Of a stretch of 54,570 nucleotides of DNA, positions 51,941 through 54,570 are shown one piece after another. The position numbers and the translations under genes were made by a program. The notes under the pieces are model-generated. The model did no database searches, was not told where the DNA came from, and saw only the letters and a program-made list of their open reading frames with translations. The stretch lies in NCBI GenBank assembly GCA_018374355.1, contig JAHAFI010000021.1, forward strand, positions 1 to 54,570, read 5' to 3'. This DNA comes from Clostridiales bacterium. GTDB lineage: Bacteria; Bacillota; Clostridia; Lachnospirales; Lachnospiraceae. How positions within the stretch are numbered: the first letter of the stretch is position 1; each line of letters opens with the position of its first letter.

Positions 51941-53131
51941 ATGAAAAAATATAAACGGATCTTTACCATTGTGATCGATTCTCTGGGCGTGGGAGCCATG
52001 CCCGATGCGGCAGATTACGGTGATATGGGAGCCGATACACTGGGACATATTGCAGAGCATACAGAAGATTTTCATATTCCGAACCTTCAGAAAACAGGGA
52101 TAGCAAACCTGCATTCCCTGAAACAGATTTCTCCGGTGGAAAAACCGCTTGGATATTATATGAAAATGAAAGAGGCCAGCGTGGGTAAGGATACCATGAC
52201 CGGGCATTGGGAAATGATGGGACTTCATATCACCACACCCTTTAAAACCTTTACGGAGACGGGATTTCCAAAAGAACTGCTGGATGAACTGTCTAAAAGA
52301 ACGGGAAGAGTAATTATCGGAAATAAAAGCGCCAGCGGGACAGAGATTCTGGATGAACTGGCAGAGGAAGAGATTGCGACCGGGCACATGATCGTGTATA
52401 CGTCTGCCGATTCCGTACTGCAGATCTGCGGCAATGAGGAAACCTTTGGATTGGAGGAACTGTACCGCTGCTGTGAAATTGCCAGAGAGCTGACCATGAA
52501 GGATGAATGGAAGGTTGGAAGAGTCATTGCAAGACCGTATGTAGGTAAGAAAAAAGGTGAATTTAAGCGTACGGCGAACCGTCACGACTATGCGTTGAAA
52601 CCGTATGGACAGACCGCATTGAATGTTCTGAAAGATGCAGGTCTGGATGTGATTTCCGTGGGAAAAATCTTTGACATTTTTGATGGAGAAGGTCTGACTG
52701 AATCCAACAAATCCAAAAGCTCCGTGCACGGCATGGAACAGACCATCGAGATCGCAAAAAGAGATTTCACCGGACTTTGCTATGTAAATCTGGTGGATTT
52801 TGATGCCCTTTGGGGACACCGGAGGGATGTGGAAGGATACGCCCGTGAACTGGAAAGATTTGATGAGAAGCTGGGTGAACTGCTGGGGATGATGCGTGAG
52901 GACGATCTGCTGATCATTACGGCAGACCATGGAAATGACCCGGTTCATACCGGAACAGACCATACCAGAGAAAAGGTTCCCTTCCTTGCGTATTCGCCGT
53001 CCATGACGGGATATGGAGAACTGCCGGAGACGGATACCTTTGCAGTGATTGGTGCGACCATTGCGGAGAATTTTGGACTTCCGATGCCGGAGGGAACTAT
53101 TGGAACTTCCGTTCTCAATCAATTAATATAA
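51941..53131 (+). CDS. deoB: Phosphopentomutase
   Basis: Converts (deoxy)ribose 1-phosphate to the 5-phosphate, linking the phosphorylases to DeoC and central metabolism. The 396-residue length is standard for this alkaline-phosphatase-superfamily enzyme. Metal and phosphate-site segments are FTIVIDSLGVGAMPDA (Asp near residue 12), GKDTMTGHWEMMGL (the phospho-accepting Thr near 87), and, at the C-terminus, ITADHGNDPVHTGTDHTREKVP. AGGAGGCGG precedes the ATG. It is part of the run pun-cdd-udp-deoB-deoC. Confidence 0.97.
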   Translation: MKKYKRIFTIVIDSLGVGAMPDAADYGDMGADTLGHIAEHTEDFHIPNLQKTGIANLHSLKQISPVEKPLGYYMKMKEASVGKDTMTGHWEMMGLHITTPFKTFTETGFPKELLDELSKRTGRVIIGNKSASGTEILDELAEEEIATGHMIVYTSADSVLQICGNEETFGLEELYRCCEIARELTMKDEWKVGRVIARPYVGKKKGEFKRTANRHDYALKPYGQTALNVLKDAGLDVISVGKIFDIFDGEGLTESNKSKSSVHGMEQTIEIAKRDFTGLCYVNLVDFDALWGHRRDVEGYARELERFDEKLGELLGMMREDDLLIITADHGNDPVHTGTDHTREKVPFLAYSPSMTGYGELPETDTFAVIGATIAENFGLPMPEGTIGTSVLNQLI

Positions 53132-53172
53132 CGTGGAAAACAAAAGACAGCATTTATGCGGAAAGGAATTTT

Positions 53173-53841
53173 ATGGATAAAAAAGATATTTTAGGAAAAG
53201 TTGACCATACATTACTGACACAGACTGCAACGTGGGAAGAAATCCGCCAGATTCTGGACGATGCGATGAAATACGAAACAGCCTCCGCGTGTATTCCGGC
53301 AGCTTATGTAAAACAGGCAGCCGAGTACGTGGAAGGAAAACTTCCCATCTGTACCGTAATCGGTTTTCCGAATGGTTACAGTACAACGGCTGTAAAAGTG
53401 TTTGAAACCAAAGATGCCATTGCAAACGGAGCCGATGAAATCGATATGGTGATCAATATCGGATTTTTGAAGGATAAAAGATATCAGGAAGTGGAGGAAG
53501 AAATTCAACAGATCCACGAGGCCTGCGGTGGTAAAATCCTGAAGGTGATTATCGAAACCTGTCTGCTGACAGAAGAAGAAAAAATCAAGATGTGCGAGAT
53601 TGTTACCAGCGCAGGAGCTGAGTTTATCAAGACCTCCACAGGATTTTCAACTTCCGGAGCTACTTTTGCAGATGTGGATCTGATGAACAGACATGTGGGA
53701 CCGGGAGTGAAGATCAAAGCGGCGGGAGGTATCTCTTCCTTTGACGATGGAGAAGAATTTATCCGTCTGGGCGCAGACAGACTGGGAACCAGCCGTCTGA
53801 TTAAAATCATGAAAAATACAGATACAGGTTTGGGATATTAA
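53173..53841 (+). CDS. deoC: Deoxyribose-phosphate aldolase
   Basis: Splits 2-deoxyribose 5-phosphate into glyceraldehyde 3-phosphate and acetaldehyde, the end point of deoxynucleoside catabolism. The 222-residue class I aldolase has the N-terminal VDHTLL, VIGFPNGYSTTAVKVFE, the acidic EIDMVINIGFLKD segment, and the Schiff-base lysine in FIKTSTGFSTSGAT (near residue 155); KAAGGISSFDD follows. A GGAAAGGAAT site precedes the ATG. Its stop codon abuts the start of the next gene. Confidence 0.97.
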   Translation: MDKKDILGKVDHTLLTQTATWEEIRQILDDAMKYETASACIPAAYVKQAAEYVEGKLPICTVIGFPNGYSTTAVKVFETKDAIANGADEIDMVINIGFLKDKRYQEVEEEIQQIHEACGGKILKVIIETCLLTEEEKIKMCEIVTSAGAEFIKTSTGFSTSGATFADVDLMNRHVGPGVKIKAAGGISSFDDGEEFIRLGADRLGTSRLIKIMKNTDTGLGY

Positions 53842-54453
53842 ATGGATACACATATGATTATAGAAACTGTGGGCTATGTGGGTTCCGTACTGGTATTAGT
53901 GTCATTCTTGATGTCCTCGGTGGTAAAGCTGAGGGTGATCAATGCTGTGGGCGGTTCGATTTTTGCAGTTTACGCACTGATTATCCAGTCCTACCCAACA
54001 GCCCTGATGAATATCTGTCTGGTAGGGATTAATATTTATTATCTGATCCGCCTGAGACAGAATAACCGATGCTTTGATTTGGTTGACGGAAAGACAGACG
54101 ACAGATTTTTGAATTATTTTCTGGAGTATTACCGTGAGGATATCCGCAAGTATTTTTCTGAATGGAAGGGCGATATGGCAAAAGCAGACACCGCTTATCT
54201 CGTATGCTGTGATGCTGTTCCGGCAGGAGTTTTACTTGGAAACAAGAAAGAAGAGGGAAGAATGGAAATTATTCTTGATTATTCTACCCCGACCTACCGG
54301 GACTGCTCCGTAGGAAAATATTTGTATTCCCAGCTGCCGCAAAAAGGCATCCGTACACTGGAATTTTCCTCAAAAGCCGGAGAACATGAAACCTATCTTC
54401 AGAAGATGGGATTTGTCAGAGAAAATGACAGCTATATAAAAAATCTGAATTAA
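53842..54453 (+). CDS. YgjV-like membrane protein fused to a GNAT-like domain
   Basis: A 203-residue protein. The first 75 residues hold three hydrophobic segments (about 9-27, 31-47 and 52-70), with GYVGSVLVLVSFLMSSVVKLRVIN and NAVGGSIFAVYA resembling the YgjV inner-membrane family. Residues about 90-203 are soluble and look like a GNAT acetyltransferase fold: AYLVCCDAVPAGVLLG, the VGKYLYSQL segment where acetyl-CoA would bind, and a final AGEHETYLQKMGFVREN typical of the family's last strands. The start directly follows the deoC stop (TAA-ATG), so it is co-translated with the nucleoside genes. Function is unknown. Confidence 0.75.
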   Translation: MDTHMIIETVGYVGSVLVLVSFLMSSVVKLRVINAVGGSIFAVYALIIQSYPTALMNICLVGINIYYLIRLRQNNRCFDLVDGKTDDRFLNYFLEYYREDIRKYFSEWKGDMAKADTAYLVCCDAVPAGVLLGNKKEEGRMEIILDYSTPTYRDCSVGKYLYSQLPQKGIRTLEFSSKAGEHETYLQKMGFVRENDSYIKNLN

Positions 54454-54468
54454 AACAGTAACAAAAAG

Positions 54469-54570
54469 CGGTACTGTTCACTGGTAATATTCCGCGAGGT
54501 GTTTTCGCGCAGATTGCGCGGAAATCCCGAGACATACAGCGCCAAAATGTGATGAAATCACATTTTGTGT
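54469..54570 (+). repeat. Structured dispersed element, left part of a second copy (cut by the window end)
   Basis: It begins with the 23-base arm shared with 8564 and, inverted, 36052. CCGCGAGGTGTT, a 9-bp hairpin (54502-54510 with 54516-54524), the linker TCCCGAGACATACAGCGCC and an 11-bp hairpin (54543-54553 with 54557-54567) follow. The linkers match 25157-25206 nearly base for base while both hairpins differ in sequence but remain fully paired. The right end should lie beyond the window. Confidence 0.75.

Overview
The window looks like a chromosomal stretch from a spore-forming, anaerobic Firmicute, most likely a gut Lachnospiraceae (Blautia/Dorea/Mediterraneibacter-like). The reasons are strong AGGAGG-type ribosome binding sites, sigma-A promoters with 17-bp spacers, T-box leaders on pheST and leuS, a THF riboswitch on a folate operon, a Firmicute-type 6S RNA, SpoIID- and SleB-like proteins, ATP-dependent PEP carboxykinase, and a BmpA/NupPQ-type nucleoside transporter. 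This placement is inferred from content; no database search was possible. No rRNA, tRNA, CRISPR array, prophage or complete transposase gene is visible.

Layout. 1-4183: end of a membrane protein, an ABC-2 exporter pair, and an AT-rich one-piece ABC exporter. 4368-11555: SleB-like cell-wall hydrolase, threonine synthase, PEP carboxykinase, 6S RNA, aldose 1-epimerase and a SpoIID-like protein. 11634-17340: a YihY membrane protein, the T-box(Phe)-pheS-pheT operon with a palindrome-rich insert in its leader, and a histidine phosphatase. 17520-21025 (minus strand): DAHP synthase, prephenate dehydrogenase and EPSP synthase, a feedback-type aromatic operon. 21294-25088: an EF-G paralogue with degenerate GTPase motifs and a membrane protein of unknown function. 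25089-28411: a structured repeat, then a THF riboswitch and the folate operon folE-HD-folP-folBK, convergent with a THEP1-type NTPase (28516-29136).

29328-35726 is an operon of a HelD-like helicase carrying an unexpected C-terminal beta-domain resembling the N-domain of GH31 glycosidases, an M29 aminopeptidase, a DUF2804 protein and a zinc alcohol dehydrogenase. 35727-38872 holds 74-bp tandem hairpin repeats, the arm of a mobile-like repeat, a T-box(Leu) and leuS. 39170-42815: a MerR/TipAS regulator behind a 19-bp-spacer promoter and a GH38 alpha-mannosidase. 43124-54453 is a nucleoside scavenging district: adenosine deaminase, nucleoside ABC transporter, Crp/Fnr regulator, purine nucleoside phosphorylase, cytidine deaminase, uridine phosphorylase, phosphopentomutase and deoxyribose-phosphate aldolase. 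Together these import nucleosides, release the bases, and feed deoxyribose into glyceraldehyde 3-phosphate plus acetaldehyde.

The most unusual signals are: (1) the HelD-GH31N fusion; (2) a dispersed element (25139-25268 and 54469-end, plus single arms near 8564 and 36052) in which two hairpins change sequence completely yet stay perfectly paired while the linkers are conserved; (3) an HD-domain phosphohydrolase inside the folate operon, a candidate for the often-missing dihydroneopterin triphosphate dephosphorylation step; (4) an EF-G paralogue lacking both the catalytic His and the NKxD motif.
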